Shown: positions 48,677 through 57,149 of the stretch, piece by piece | How the letters are laid out: every line of letters begins with the position of its first letter | Position numbering within the stretch: position 1 is the stretch's first letter | NCBI GenBank assembly: GCA_951812615.1 | Contig: CATOSU010000002.1 | Location: 1,550,001 to 1,614,000, forward strand | Direction of reading: 5' to 3' | Source: an uncultured Paracoccaceae bacterium | Lineage (GTDB): Bacteria; Pseudomonadota; Alphaproteobacteria; Rhodobacterales; Rhodobacteraceae | Length of the DNA: 64,000 bases | The notes under the pieces: generated by a model | Database searches by the model: none | Seen by the model: the letters and a program-made list of their open reading frames with translations, nothing else | Told to the model about the DNA's origin: nothing | Translations under genes and position numbers: made by a program

Positions 48677-50233
48677 ATGACCACTTTCGCATTATTGCGG
48701 CGTGCGTCCCTAGGTCTGGCGACGGCAGCAACAGCTTCGCTGAGTTTGGCCGGGACCGGAACGGCGCAGGAAAAACCACTGAATTTTCTGATAATCTGGG
48801 GCGATGACGTCGGCTATTGGAACGTCTCGGCCTACAATCAGGGCATGATGGGGTACGAAACCCCGAACATTGACCGGATTGCCAATTAAGGCATGTTGTT
48901 CACGCATGGATATGGCGAGCAATCCTGTACCGCCGGCCGCGCGTCCTTCATTACCGGACAGTCGGGTTTCCGTACCGGGCTGTTGAAGGTTGGCCTGCCG
49001 GGCGCCAAGGAAGGCATCTCGGAAAAGGACCCGACCATTGCCGAATACATGAAGTCCAAGGGTTACATGACCGGCCAATACGGCAAGAACCATCTGGGTG
49101 ACCGGGACGAGCATCTGCCGACCAACCACGGGTTCGACGAATTTTTCGGTAACCTCTATCACCTCAATGCCGAGGAAGAGCCGGAAAGCATCGACTACCC
49201 GAAAGACCCGGAGTTCCGCGAGCAATTTGGCCCGCGTGGGGTGATCAAAGCCTCGGCCGATGGATCGGTCGAGGATACCGGCCCGCTGACACGAAAGCGT
49301 ATGGAAACCATCGACGAGGAAGTGACCGCCGGTGCGCTGGACTTCATGGACCGGGCGGTGGAACAGGAAAAGCCTTTCTTCCTGTGGTACAATACAACGC
49401 GGATGCACATTAACACGCATCTGAAACCGGAAAGCGAAGGCGTCACCGGGTTGGGCACCTATCCTGACGGAATGGTCGAACATGATGGCATGGTCGGCCA
49501 GATGCTCGACAAACTCGACGAGTTGGGCATCGCCGACAACACGGTTGTGATGTACTCCACCGACAACGGTGCCGAGGTGTTCAGTTGGCCCGACGGCGGG
49601 ACAACCCCGTTCAAGGGTGAAAAGAACGACAACTGGGAAGGCGGCTATCGGGTTCCGATGATGATCAAATGGCCCGGTGTCATCGAGCCGGGCAGCCGGT
49701 CGAGCCAGATCATCAGCCATCTCGATTGGTTCCCCACGTTCATGGGCGCGTTGGGCGATCACGACATGAAAGAGCGGATGCTCACGGAAGCGCCATTCGG
49801 CGAAGGCAATGAACCCGTGCATCTGGACGGCTACGATTTCATGCCGTTCTTCCGGGGCGAGACCGAAGAAGGCCTGCGCCGGGAATTCTTCTATTTCTCT
49901 GATGGCGGCGATCTGGTGAACCTGCGCTATAACCGCTGGAAACTGGTCTTTGCCGAGCAGCGGGCCGAAGGATTCGATGTGTGGGAAGAGCCGTTTGTTC
50001 AGTTGCGGCTGCCCAGGCTGATCGACCTTTACAGCGATCCGTTTGAGCGCGCGCAGCACGAATCCTGTTGCTATGAAAGCTGGCGGTTCGAGCGTCTTTA
50101 TCTGCTGGTTCCGGCACAGGTCTATGTTGGTAAGTTTCTGGAGACCTTCAAGGACTACCCGCCGCGGCAGAAGCCTGCGAGCTTCTCGATCGATCAGGTC
50201 CTGACCGCGCTGCAGAAAAATCAGGGCGGATAA
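48677..50233 (+). pseudogene. Arylsulfatase interrupted by an in-frame TAA
   Basis: 519 codons in one frame with a stop at 48887-48889. The N-terminal piece has a signal peptide (ending GTGTAQE) and the metal-binding [12 protein letters not shown]. After the stop the frame goes on GMLFTHGYGEQSCTAGRASF, containing the formylglycine site C-T-A-G-R, then GKNHLGDRDEHLP and YSTDNGAE. Family sequences read N-E-G at the break, so GAA to TAA is a one-base change. Translation from ATG 48893 would lack the signal peptide and the first metal Asp pair, so it should be inactive. Either a true nonsense mutation, a base-calling error, or read-through. A full-length protein would be a periplasmic sulfatase. 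Confidence 0.85.
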
Positions 50234-50241
50234 AGCCCCTT

Positions 50242-50274
50242 GCCCCGCCGGTTCTGGCCGGCGGGGCCACTTTT
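50242..50274 (+). terminator. Terminator after the sulfatase
   Basis: GCCCCGCCGG (50242-50251), loop TTCTGG, CCGGCGGGGC (50258-50267), then CAC and TTTT. Strong 10-bp GC stem 9 bases after the stop. Confidence 0.8.
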
Positions 50275-50395
50275 GCGATTGTGTCCAGATCGGGGCCAAT
50301 CGCCGCCAAATTTCCCCAAATGCGATACAATTCAGCCCTGATCAACAGTCAGTTTCTGAATTGCGAACAACGGAAAAAATAGCAGGAGGCAGAAA

Positions 50396-50605
50396 ATGGC
50401 ACAGGCAGATATTGGCGGCACAATGATCGAAGCACCGATCCTGGATTTGCTCAAGCGGGAGCGGGCCAAGGCCCTTTCGTCGCGCGAGTTCAAGTTCCGG
50501 CTGGTCGGGTACGGCTACGCCATCAAGGACGTGAAGGGCGCGCAGGTCGTGACCAAACTGCCGCAGGGCACCGAGCTGGGCGTGCTGCCGTCGCACATCC
50601 TCTGA
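50396..50605 (+). CDS. Small conserved-looking hypothetical protein
   Basis: 69 aa, well-supported start with AGGAGG 7 bases upstream. MIEAPILDLLKRERAKALSS is amphipathic; the rest (FRLVGYGYAIKDVKGAQVVT) looks like a small beta-rich fold. No signal peptide, no membrane span, no cysteine. I do not recognise the family. It stands between the sulfatase terminator and the convergent LOG gene. Confidence 0.65.
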   Translation: MAQADIGGTMIEAPILDLLKRERAKALSSREFKFRLVGYGYAIKDVKGAQVVTKLPQGTELGVLPSHIL

Positions 50606-50613
50606 AGACCGGG

Positions 50614-51456
50614 CTACCGCCCTGGTATGTTATCGCGTGCCGGCGCAGGTTCCCAGTTTTCAATGATGTCCACGGCCTCGGCGGCGCTGTCGACGAAGCG
50701 GAACAGGTCCAGATCCTGTTCGGAAATGGTTCCCGCTTCGGCCAGGGCATGCCAGTTGATCACGTTTTCCCAGAACTCCCGCCCGAACAGCAGGAAGGGA
50801 ATGCGCTGCATCCGGCCCGTCTGAATGAGGGTGAGCGATTCGAACAGCTCGTCCATGGTTCCGAACCCGCCGGGAAAGACCGTGATCGCCCGCGCCCGCA
50901 TCAGGAAATGCATCTTACGGATCGCGAAGTAATGGAAATTGAAGCTGAGTTCCGGAGTGACAAAGCCGTTCGGCGCCTGTTCGTGCGGCAGCACGATGCT
51001 GAGCCCGATCGAGCGCCCGCCGGCCTCGGCCGCGCCACGGTTACCCGCCTCCATCACGCCGGGGCCGCCGCCGGTGGCGATCACGTTTTCCCGGCCGCCT
51101 GTTTCCAGCGACTTTTCGGTCATCAGTCGCGCAAAGGCGCGCGCCTCGTCATAGAACTCGGACAGGGACGCCAGCGTCTGAGTGCGCGCCTGATCCCGGT
51201 GAACCGGGTCCGGGATACGCGCACCGCCAAACAGCACGATTGTGCTGGTGATCCCAAGCTCGTCCAGAGCCATTTCGGGCTTCAGCAGCTCCAGTTGCAG
51301 GCGAACCGGCCGTAACTCCTGTCGACACAGGAAATCGTCATCTGCAAAGGCCAGCCGATAGGTCGGCGATGCGGTTTGCGGCGTGTTCGGCACCTCGTGC
51401 GCCGTGGTCCGGTCCTGCCTTGCATCCCGGAACCGGCTGATCCGCGATTGGTTCAT
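50614..51456 (-). CDS. LOG-family (TIGR00730) nucleotide phosphoribohydrolase
   Basis: 280 aa Rossmann-fold protein. The LOG signature PGGFGTMDELFE and the upstream ATGGGPGVMEAGNRGA site are intact. LOG enzymes release cytokinin bases or hydrolyse AMP-type nucleotides to base and ribose 5-phosphate; bacterial physiological substrates vary. The ~80-residue N-terminal extension (from MNQSRISRFRDARQ) is typical of the longer bacterial type II LOG form. ATG 51456 is preferred to the longer frame. Divergent from the dehydratase gene. Confidence 0.85.
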   Translation of the reverse strand: MNQSRISRFRDARQDRTTAHEVPNTPQTASPTYRLAFADDDFLCRQELRPVRLQLELLKPEMALDELGITSTIVLFGGARIPDPVHRDQARTQTLASLSEFYDEARAFARLMTEKSLETGGRENVIATGGGPGVMEAGNRGAAEAGGRSIGLSIVLPHEQAPNGFVTPELSFNFHYFAIRKMHFLMRARAITVFPGGFGTMDELFESLTLIQTGRMQRIPFLLFGREFWENVINWHALAEAGTISEQDLDLFRFVDSAAEAVDIIENWEPAPARDNIPGR

Positions 51457-51532
51457 ATCTTGCGTCTCCGCTTGCGTGTCCGGATCAGCCCTATAGGGTT
51501 CGCGTCCGGGATGCCAGAGACGGGAAGATGCG

Positions 51533-52459
51533 ATGGATTGGACAGCCGACATTGAGGCCGCAGCGACGCGGATTTCCACACATGTGGTGCGCACGCCGGT
51601 CATGGGGGTTGCTGGCTTCGGGCTGAACTTTCCCGTTCGGATGAAGCTGGAGCAGCTTCAGCATACCGGGACCTTCAAGGCCCGGGGAGCGTTCAATACG
51701 TTACTGAAAAACGATGTGCCTGCCGCGGGGCTGGTGGCGGCGAGCGGTGGCAACCACGGCGCGGCAGTGGCCTATGCAGCCCGGGCGCTGGGCCATCCCG
51801 CGCATATTTTCGTGCCGGAAATGGCCGGGCCGTCAAAGATTTCCCTGATCCGGTCGACGGGCGCCGAACTGACGGTGGTGCCGGGGGAATATGTCAATGC
51901 GCTGGAACAGGCGCGGGCCTATGAGACCGCCAGTGGCGCGATGCAGATCCATGCTTATGACGCGGTGGATACGGTGGCCGGGCAGGGCACCTGTATGGCC
52001 GAATGGCAGAACCAGGGGCTGGAGGCCGATACGGTGCTGATTGCCGTGGGCGGCGGCGGGCTGATTGCCGGGGCGCTGGCCTGGCTGCAGGGCGCGCGCC
52101 GGGTCGTGGCGGTGGAGCCGGAGACGTCCTGTGCGCTGCATTCCGCGCTTGCCGCCGGCGCACCGGTGGACGTGGAGGTTTCGGGGATCGCGGCGAACGC
52201 GCTGGGTGCGCGCCGGATCGGTGACATCTGTTTTGGTCTGGCGCAGGCGCATCTGGGTGACAGCGTGCTGGTATCGGACGACGCGATTGGAGCGGCGCAA
52301 AAGGCGCTCTGGCAGGAGCGGCGCCTGCTGGTGGAACCCGCCGGAGCAACGGCATTGGCGGCCCTGATGTCCGGGGCCTATGTCCCGGAGCCCGGTGAGC
52401 GTGTCGCGGTTCTGGTCTGCGGCGCCAACGTGGCGCCGGACCCGTTCGAGGCGCGGTAA
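51533..52459 (+). CDS. Threonine/serine dehydratase family PLP enzyme
   Basis: 308 aa fold-type II PLP enzyme. The PLP lysine is K49 in HTGTFKARGAFNTL; the asparagine loop is SGGNHGAAVAYAAR and the phosphate-binding glycine loop VGGGGLIAGALAW. It lacks the C-terminal ACT regulatory domain of biosynthetic IlvA, so it matches catabolic threonine/serine dehydratases or serine racemase-like enzymes; the exact substrate is open. Confidence 0.87.
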   Translation: MDWTADIEAAATRISTHVVRTPVMGVAGFGLNFPVRMKLEQLQHTGTFKARGAFNTLLKNDVPAAGLVAASGGNHGAAVAYAARALGHPAHIFVPEMAGPSKISLIRSTGAELTVVPGEYVNALEQARAYETASGAMQIHAYDAVDTVAGQGTCMAEWQNQGLEADTVLIAVGGGGLIAGALAWLQGARRVVAVEPETSCALHSALAAGAPVDVEVSGIAANALGARRIGDICFGLAQAHLGDSVLVSDDAIGAAQKALWQERRLLVEPAGATALAALMSGAYVPEPGERVAVLVCGANVAPDPFEAR

Positions 52460-52493
52460 CCGGGTGTTAACCCGAACCGCCGATCAAGGTGGT

Positions 52494-52919
52494 ATGGAAC
52501 CGGTAAGGCTGACAATCGAGATCAAGACGGAAACGCGCGCGGCACTGGAGCAGGTGTCACGCAGCGAGGGGACCGGCGTTGAAGAGATCGTCCGCGATGC
52601 CATCCGGCGCGATCTCTTCCGGCGGACGCGGGCGAAGAAGCCCGTGAGGGCTGATGAGCGGCTCGTCGCTCCCTTGCGGGCGCTTCTCGCTGATGATCTG
52701 GCGTTTGCGACGGGATGGCGCGATCTGCAGTCCCGGCTGTCTGCCAAGGGGTATGCGTTCCGCGAAGCCGGCGGCGGGCTTGTTCTGGTGCGCCTGCCGT
52801 CCGGCGACCGCGTGGCAAAGGCCTCGGAGCTTGGTTACAGCTATTCGAAACTGGCCCGGCGCTTCGACGCGCCTTTTCCGGGCCACCGTCACCGCTACCT
52901 GTTCGGGCAGCCCGGTTAG
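52494..52919 (+). CDS. Ribbon-helix-helix protein containing a palindromic-element segment
   Basis: 141 aa. Residues 3-45 look like a CopG-type ribbon-helix-helix (VRLTIEIKTETRAALEQVSR, then GVEEIVRDAIRRDLFRR), so DNA binding is likely. Residues 47-66 (AKKPVRADERLVAPLRALLA) are encoded by a 59-bp palindrome whose arms recur in an intergenic repeat elsewhere. The C-terminal domain (residues about 70-141, LREAGGGL-like FREAGGGLVLVRLPSGDR) is unassigned. ATG 52494 has AAGGTGG before it. Upstream dehydratase stop is 35 bases away, so it may be co-transcribed. Function unknown. Confidence 0.75.
   Translation: MEPVRLTIEIKTETRAALEQVSRSEGTGVEEIVRDAIRRDLFRRTRAKKPVRADERLVAPLRALLADDLAFATGWRDLQSRLSAKGYAFREAGGGLVLVRLPSGDRVAKASELGYSYSKLARRFDAPFPGHRHRYLFGQPG
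52631..52689. repeat. Palindromic element inside a coding sequence
   Basis: Left arm 52631-52662 and right arm 52661-52689 are diverged inverted copies of each other meeting at GAG-CGG-CTC. Each arm matches the intergenic element at 26922-26990 (31/32 and 29/29 identical), but there the two arms are in the opposite order. The element is in frame and free of stops in the ribbon-helix-helix gene. Confidence 0.8.
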
Positions 52920-52986
52920 CCGTGCATTGCACGGCACCGGCCGGCGGTCTATAGGCGGCTGAACGATTTTGCCGAAAGGAACGCCT

Positions 52987-53814
52987 ATGTCCAATGCTCA
53001 GCTGGAAGCCGCAATCGAAGCCGCCTGGGAGGCGCGCGACACCATTTCGCCCAGTACGGTGGGCGAGCAGCGCGACGCGATTGAAGACACGCTCAATGCG
53101 CTGGACGGCGGCGGTCTTCGGGTGGCCGAAAAGCAGGCCGATGGCGGCTGGCATGTAAACCAGTGGGCCAAGAAGGCGGTGTTGCTGGGGTTCCGCATCA
53201 AGGACATGGAACAGCAGGCCGGCGGTTCGCAGGGTGGCGGATGGTGGGACAAGGTCGACAGCAAGTTCGTCGGCTGGGGCGACAATCAGTGGAAGGCCGC
53301 CGGGTTTCGCGCCGTGCCGAACTGCGTCGTCCGCAAATCTGCCTATATCGCCCCCGGCGTGGTGCTGATGCCGTCCTTTGTGAACCTCGGCGCCTATGTG
53401 GACGAGGGCACGATGGTGGATACATGGGCCACGGTCGGATCCTGCGCGCAGATCGGCAAGAACGTGCACCTGTCCGGCGGTGTGGGTATCGGTGGTGTGC
53501 TGGAGCCGATGCAGGCCGGGCCGACGATCATCGAGGACAATTGCTTTGTCGGCGCGCGCTCGGAAGTGGTCGAGGGCGTGATCGTTCGCGAGGGATCGGT
53601 TCTGGGCATGGGGGTATTCCTTGGCCAGTCGACCAAGATCGTGGATCGCGAGACCGGTGAAGTAATGTATGGCGAAGTGCCGCCCTATTCGGTGGTTGTT
53701 GCCGGCTCGATGCCATCCACGGGCGGGGTCAGCCTCTATTGCGCGGTGATCGTGAAGCGGGTGGACGAGCGGACCCGGTCGAAGACCGGGATCAATGAAC
53801 TGCTGCGGGACTGA
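52987..53814 (+). CDS. dapD: Tetrahydrodipicolinate N-succinyltransferase
   Basis: 275 aa left-handed beta-helix enzyme of the lysine/diaminopimelate pathway, adding succinyl from succinyl-CoA. Hexapeptide-repeat region [40 protein letters not shown] and [20 protein letters not shown] are diagnostic, with [20 protein letters not shown] at the end. ATG 52987 follows AAAGGAA. dapE, a later pathway step, is at 61225. Confidence 0.97.
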   Translation: MSNAQLEAAIEAAWEARDTISPSTVGEQRDAIEDTLNALDGGGLRVAEKQADGGWHVNQWAKKAVLLGFRIKDMEQQAGGSQGGGWWDKVDSKFVGWGDNQWKAAGFRAVPNCVVRKSAYIAPGVVLMPSFVNLGAYVDEGTMVDTWATVGSCAQIGKNVHLSGGVGIGGVLEPMQAGPTIIEDNCFVGARSEVVEGVIVREGSVLGMGVFLGQSTKIVDRETGEVMYGEVPPYSVVVAGSMPSTGGVSLYCAVIVKRVDERTRSKTGINELLRD

Positions 53815-53848
53815 TGGGTGAACCCGGCTGCCGCCGGGACCGCCCATC
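53813..53848 (+). terminator. Two-tier hairpin overlapping the dapD stop
   Basis: Outer stem GATGGG (53813-53818) with CCCATC (53843-53848) encloses CCCGGC (53823-53828) with GCCGGG (53833-53838). It begins inside the dapD stop codon. The outer stem resembles the GGATGGGTG repeat at 39775. Confidence 0.55.
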
Positions 53849-53936
53849 CTACGCGAAACATTCGGTGACGGGCATGTGATGGCTTCGTGTCCGGCGACGT
53901 ATTCTCGCCGGTTGCGGCATTGTCTATACGGCAGGC

Positions 53937-54650
53937 ATGGACCTGTTACTTGCCTATCTTGCGGGCCTTCTGACGCTCATTAACCCCTGCGTGCTGCCGG
54001 TGCTGCCCATCGTTCTGGTCGGTGCGCTGCAGGCTGATGCCCGCGGTCCGCTGGCGCTGGCCGCGGGCATGAGCGTGGCCTTCGTCGGGTTTGGCATGGT
54101 CGTGGCCACGGTTGGCTATTCCATCGGGCTGGACAGCGAGACGCTGGCGAAGATCGGGGCCGGGCTGATGATCGCGTTCGGCGTGATCCTGATGGTGCCG
54201 GCGCTGGGCCACAGGTTCGAGGCGGCAACGGCCGGGTTCGCCGCCGCGGCCGATGCCCGGATCGATGCCGGACCAACAACCGGGTTGCGGGGCCAGTTTC
54301 TGGGCGGTGCGTTGCTGGGTGCGGTGTGGAGCCCCTGTATCGGGCCGACGTTGGGCGGGGCGATCGCGCTGGCGTCTGCCGGCGAAAGCCTGGGATGGGC
54401 GTTTCTGATCATGGTGTTTTTTGCGCTGGGCGTGTCCACGCTGATCGTGGGGATCGGCATGGGAGCGCAATCGGCGATCCGCAACCGGGCGCAGGCGTTG
54501 CGCGGTCTGGCACAGCGGTCACGACCGGTCATGGGGGCGGTGTTTGTCGCGGTCGGGCTGATGATCCTGAGCGGGGTTCACCACGTAATCGAGGCCTGGG
54601 CGGTACGGGTGTTGCCCTACTGGTTCCAGGACCTGTCTGTCATTTTCTGA
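53937..54650 (+). CDS. CcdA/DsbD-type thiol-disulfide membrane transporter
   Basis: 237 aa inner-membrane protein with about six helices. The paired reactive cysteines are in LINPCVLPVLPIVLVG and in GAVWSPCIGPTLGGAIALAS, the CcdA/DsbD hallmark. It passes electrons from cytoplasmic thioredoxin to periplasmic thiol proteins. The next gene encodes an exported thioredoxin-like protein, its likely partner. Confidence 0.88.
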   Translation: MDLLLAYLAGLLTLINPCVLPVLPIVLVGALQADARGPLALAAGMSVAFVGFGMVVATVGYSIGLDSETLAKIGAGLMIAFGVILMVPALGHRFEAATAGFAAAADARIDAGPTTGLRGQFLGGALLGAVWSPCIGPTLGGAIALASAGESLGWAFLIMVFFALGVSTLIVGIGMGAQSAIRNRAQALRGLAQRSRPVMGAVFVAVGLMILSGVHHVIEAWAVRVLPYWFQDLSVIF

Positions 54651-54669
54651 GATGCGAAGGAGCAACTGC

Positions 54670-55089
54670 ATGACACTTTCCCGACGTACAATACTTGCCG
54701 GCGGTGCCGCGGTTCTGGTGGCCGGTCCGGCCTTTGCGGCGGCCGGGTTCCGGGATTATACGCCCGGGATGATTGACGGGCTGCTGAAGCAGGGCAAGAC
54801 CGTGTTTGTCGATTATTCTGCGGATTGGTGCGGAACCTGCGCGCGTCAGGAGCGGGTCATTGCCGGCCTGATGCAGGAGAACCCGGCCTATGCGCAGAAT
54901 GTCGTGTTCGTGCGGGTAGACTGGGACGATTACCGCCGGGCCGAGGTCACAACTTCGCGGAAGATCCCGCGTCGGTCCACGCTTCTGGTTCTGAGGGGTG
55001 ACAAGGAGCTGGGGCGCATCGTTGCCGGCACCGCCAAACAGGACATCAAGGCGCTGATGGACACGGCGCTGACGGCCGCGACGTCCTAG
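54670..55089 (+). CDS. Exported thioredoxin-like protein
   Basis: 139 aa with an N-terminal twin-Arg-like signal (MTLSRRTILAGGAAVLVAGP, cleavage after FAAA). The thioredoxin-fold active site is DYSADWCGTCARQE. It presumably reduces periplasmic disulfides with electrons from the CcdA-like protein encoded 19 bases upstream. ATG 54670 follows GAAGGAG. Its stop codon overlaps that of the convergent Hint gene (CTAG). Confidence 0.87.
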   Translation: MTLSRRTILAGGAAVLVAGPAFAAAGFRDYTPGMIDGLLKQGKTVFVDYSADWCGTCARQERVIAGLMQENPAYAQNVVFVRVDWDDYRRAEVTTSRKIPRRSTLLVLRGDKELGRIVAGTAKQDIKALMDTALTAATS

Positions 55090-56660
55090 GCGGCGGCCAT
55101 CCGTGCGCCTGCCAGAAGCCGCGCCTCGTACCGGCGCAGGGAGGGCAGCGCGCAGGGGTAATGGCCGGGGCAGAGGCCGGGCATGCGGGCGCGAAGGTCT
55201 GCCCGGGCGGCGGCGCTGAACGCGTTCAGCGTTTCGGTGCCCGGTTGATAGCTTTCGCTCCACAACCCGTCGCCGCAGATGATCTGATGCCGGTCGAACA
55301 GCAGGTGGACATATTCGACCGGCGTTCCGTCGGCCCGTGACCGGATGGTTGTTCCGTTGACAAGGTGGCCGACCCGCACAAGCACCCCGCGGGCGCCAAA
55401 GCAGATTTCGGCATCGGCGCCGAAGACGGCGATGCGGTGGTTTGGGGACAGCTCGGTCCGGCCATGAGAGCCGAGCGCGCCGGGTTCGAGGCAAATCGGG
55501 GCCTGCCGGTCCGTTGCGGCGAACCGGGACCGGCCGATCCAGCGCACCGGCTGATGGCCGTCGCTATGCGTCAGGACCAGATCGCCGGGCCGGAGATGTT
55601 CCACCGCAACCGGGCCGGCAAGGGTCCGGATCCTTGTGCCGGCGGTGAAGCAGGGAACGGTGGTCAGCTCGATATAGCCGACATCGGAATTCCCGTCCGC
55701 GTCGGACACGGTATAGCTGAAGGTGTTTGTGTCTTCGTCGCCGTCCCCGGTGAAACAGAGCGTGCCATCGCTGTTCAGCGTAACGGTTTCGCCGGACGGC
55801 AGCAGGACCGAGTCCCCTGCCGAGACTGTGATGCCGTTGATTTCGGTGATGGTCAGCGTGGATCCGGTGGCGCTGTAATCATTGGCCAGAACGTCAACAT
55901 CCTTTTCCTGCGTGCCGTGGATCTTGACCGTGTCCTCGTTTGCCACGAGCACCGACTGAACCGAGTCTCCGGCGATCAGAAGATTGCTGTCGTAATAGGC
56001 GTCGCCGCCATCGGCGATGGAGATCTTGATGGTGTTGACCTCTCCGGGTTCTACCGGCGCCTTGAGCGTGAGCGTGACGGTCAGCCCGTCCATTTCGGTA
56101 TTGTATTCCTCGGCGTTGGCAGGGTTGTCGATATAGAGGTTTTCGTTGCTCTCATCGTTGATCGTATTGATCGTGATGTCGCCATCCCCCACCGTCAGCT
56201 CGGCCGGTTCGCCGTTGACGAAAATGCCGACCGCATCGTTGAAACCGGAATCGACGTATTCAAGGTATTCCTCGGACGAAAACGTGACCTGCATCGTCAG
56301 TGTTTCACCTTCGGGGATGAAGGAGGCTTCCAGCGTGGCGGCGTCATAGGTTTTTGCGCCGGCGATGTCGTTGAGATCGGAATCACCGCTGGTCTTGTTG
56401 TTGGTCGAGGTGGAGCTGACCTTGTTGGCGTCACCCGAGGAATTGGTGATGCTCCCGGCGTTGCCCGTTGACAGGATCACGCCGGTATCGGCCGGGGTCA
56501 CGCCCGGTGCAACATTGTCGCCGTCGGAATAGATGCCGGATGCGTTCGAAGCGCCGGTATAGGTTGCGTCCACGACCTCCACGCCTTCGCCAAATACAGC
56601 CTCGGCAATATCGGTTGCGGTTGCGTCCGTGTCGATCGGAAGTTCGTTGGCTTCGGGCAT
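55086..56660 (-). CDS. Choice-of-anchor L / Hint-domain protein (paralog A)
   Basis: 524 aa. Residues about 1-230 form a choice-of-anchor L-type domain (SGIYSDGDNVAPGVTPADTG, TFSSEEYLEYVDSGFNDAVG). A cadherin/Ig-like repeat follows (about 240-330, DVLANDYSATGSTLTITEIN). A Hint domain starts about residue 337 with the nucleophile Cys in PCFTAGTRIRT and contains SPNHRIAVFG and LLFDRHQIICGDGL. No signal peptide; the acidic composition and the C-terminal LRRYEARLLAGARMA suggest export by a dedicated system such as type I secretion (inference). Closely similar in plan to the 59366-60943 protein. Convergent with the thioredoxin gene. Confidence 0.82.
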   Translation of the reverse strand: MPEANELPIDTDATATDIAEAVFGEGVEVVDATYTGASNASGIYSDGDNVAPGVTPADTGVILSTGNAGSITNSSGDANKVSSTSTNNKTSGDSDLNDIAGAKTYDAATLEASFIPEGETLTMQVTFSSEEYLEYVDSGFNDAVGIFVNGEPAELTVGDGDITINTINDESNENLYIDNPANAEEYNTEMDGLTVTLTLKAPVEPGEVNTIKISIADGGDAYYDSNLLIAGDSVQSVLVANEDTVKIHGTQEKDVDVLANDYSATGSTLTITEINGITVSAGDSVLLPSGETVTLNSDGTLCFTGDGDEDTNTFSYTVSDADGNSDVGYIELTTVPCFTAGTRIRTLAGPVAVEHLRPGDLVLTHSDGHQPVRWIGRSRFAATDRQAPICLEPGALGSHGRTELSPNHRIAVFGADAEICFGARGVLVRVGHLVNGTTIRSRADGTPVEYVHLLFDRHQIICGDGLWSESYQPGTETLNAFSAAARADLRARMPGLCPGHYPCALPSLRRYEARLLAGARMAAA

Positions 56661-56806
56661 TGCGGGTCTCCGTCCGGGTGTGACGGGGGTAACGCGCCGG
56701 AGGTTTCCCGCCGGTTTCCAAAAAGCGGAATTCGCGTGGCATTTTAGACGTTGTGCGGAAACCGGATTGCATTGCTCCGCCGTCGCGCGCGCGTTATGGC
56801 GGCGGC

Positions 56807-57142
56807 ATGGACAAGAAAGAGAAGAAGTCGCGCCAGCAGGTCTTTACGCTGGTGGTCGAGGTCGGGCGGAAGGCCGGTGACGGGTTGCCGGATGAGGCCA
56901 CCGGGGCGGGCCTGATGTGTTTTGCCAGCGGCATCGACGAAGCGGAGGCGGTCCGGGAGACGGTTGCGGTGTTAAAGCAGGCGGATCTGGCGCCGCTGGA
57001 TGTCACCGGGTACGGGACGGCGGCCGAACGGGAAGCTGCCGGGCACGAGATCGGGGACGAGGAGCGCGGCCTGATGGCGCGGGCGCTGGAAGAAAACGCG
57101 GTGATCGTGGCCCAGATGACGCCCTATTTCGGCGAAGAGTAG
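56807..57142 (+). CDS. Hypothetical acidic protein
   Basis: 111 aa starting MDKKEKKSRQQVFTLVVEVG. One alpha/beta domain, no signal peptide, no cysteine cluster; CFASGIDEAEAVRETVAVLK and MARALEENAVIVAQMTPYF are helical. I do not recognise the family. It lies between two minus-strand Hint-related units and converges with the glutamate-receptor-like gene. Confidence 0.65.
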   Translation: MDKKEKKSRQQVFTLVVEVGRKAGDGLPDEATGAGLMCFASGIDEAEAVRETVAVLKQADLAPLDVTGYGTAAEREAAGHEIGDEERGLMARALEENAVIVAQMTPYFGEE

Positions 57143-57149
57143 CGCCGGA

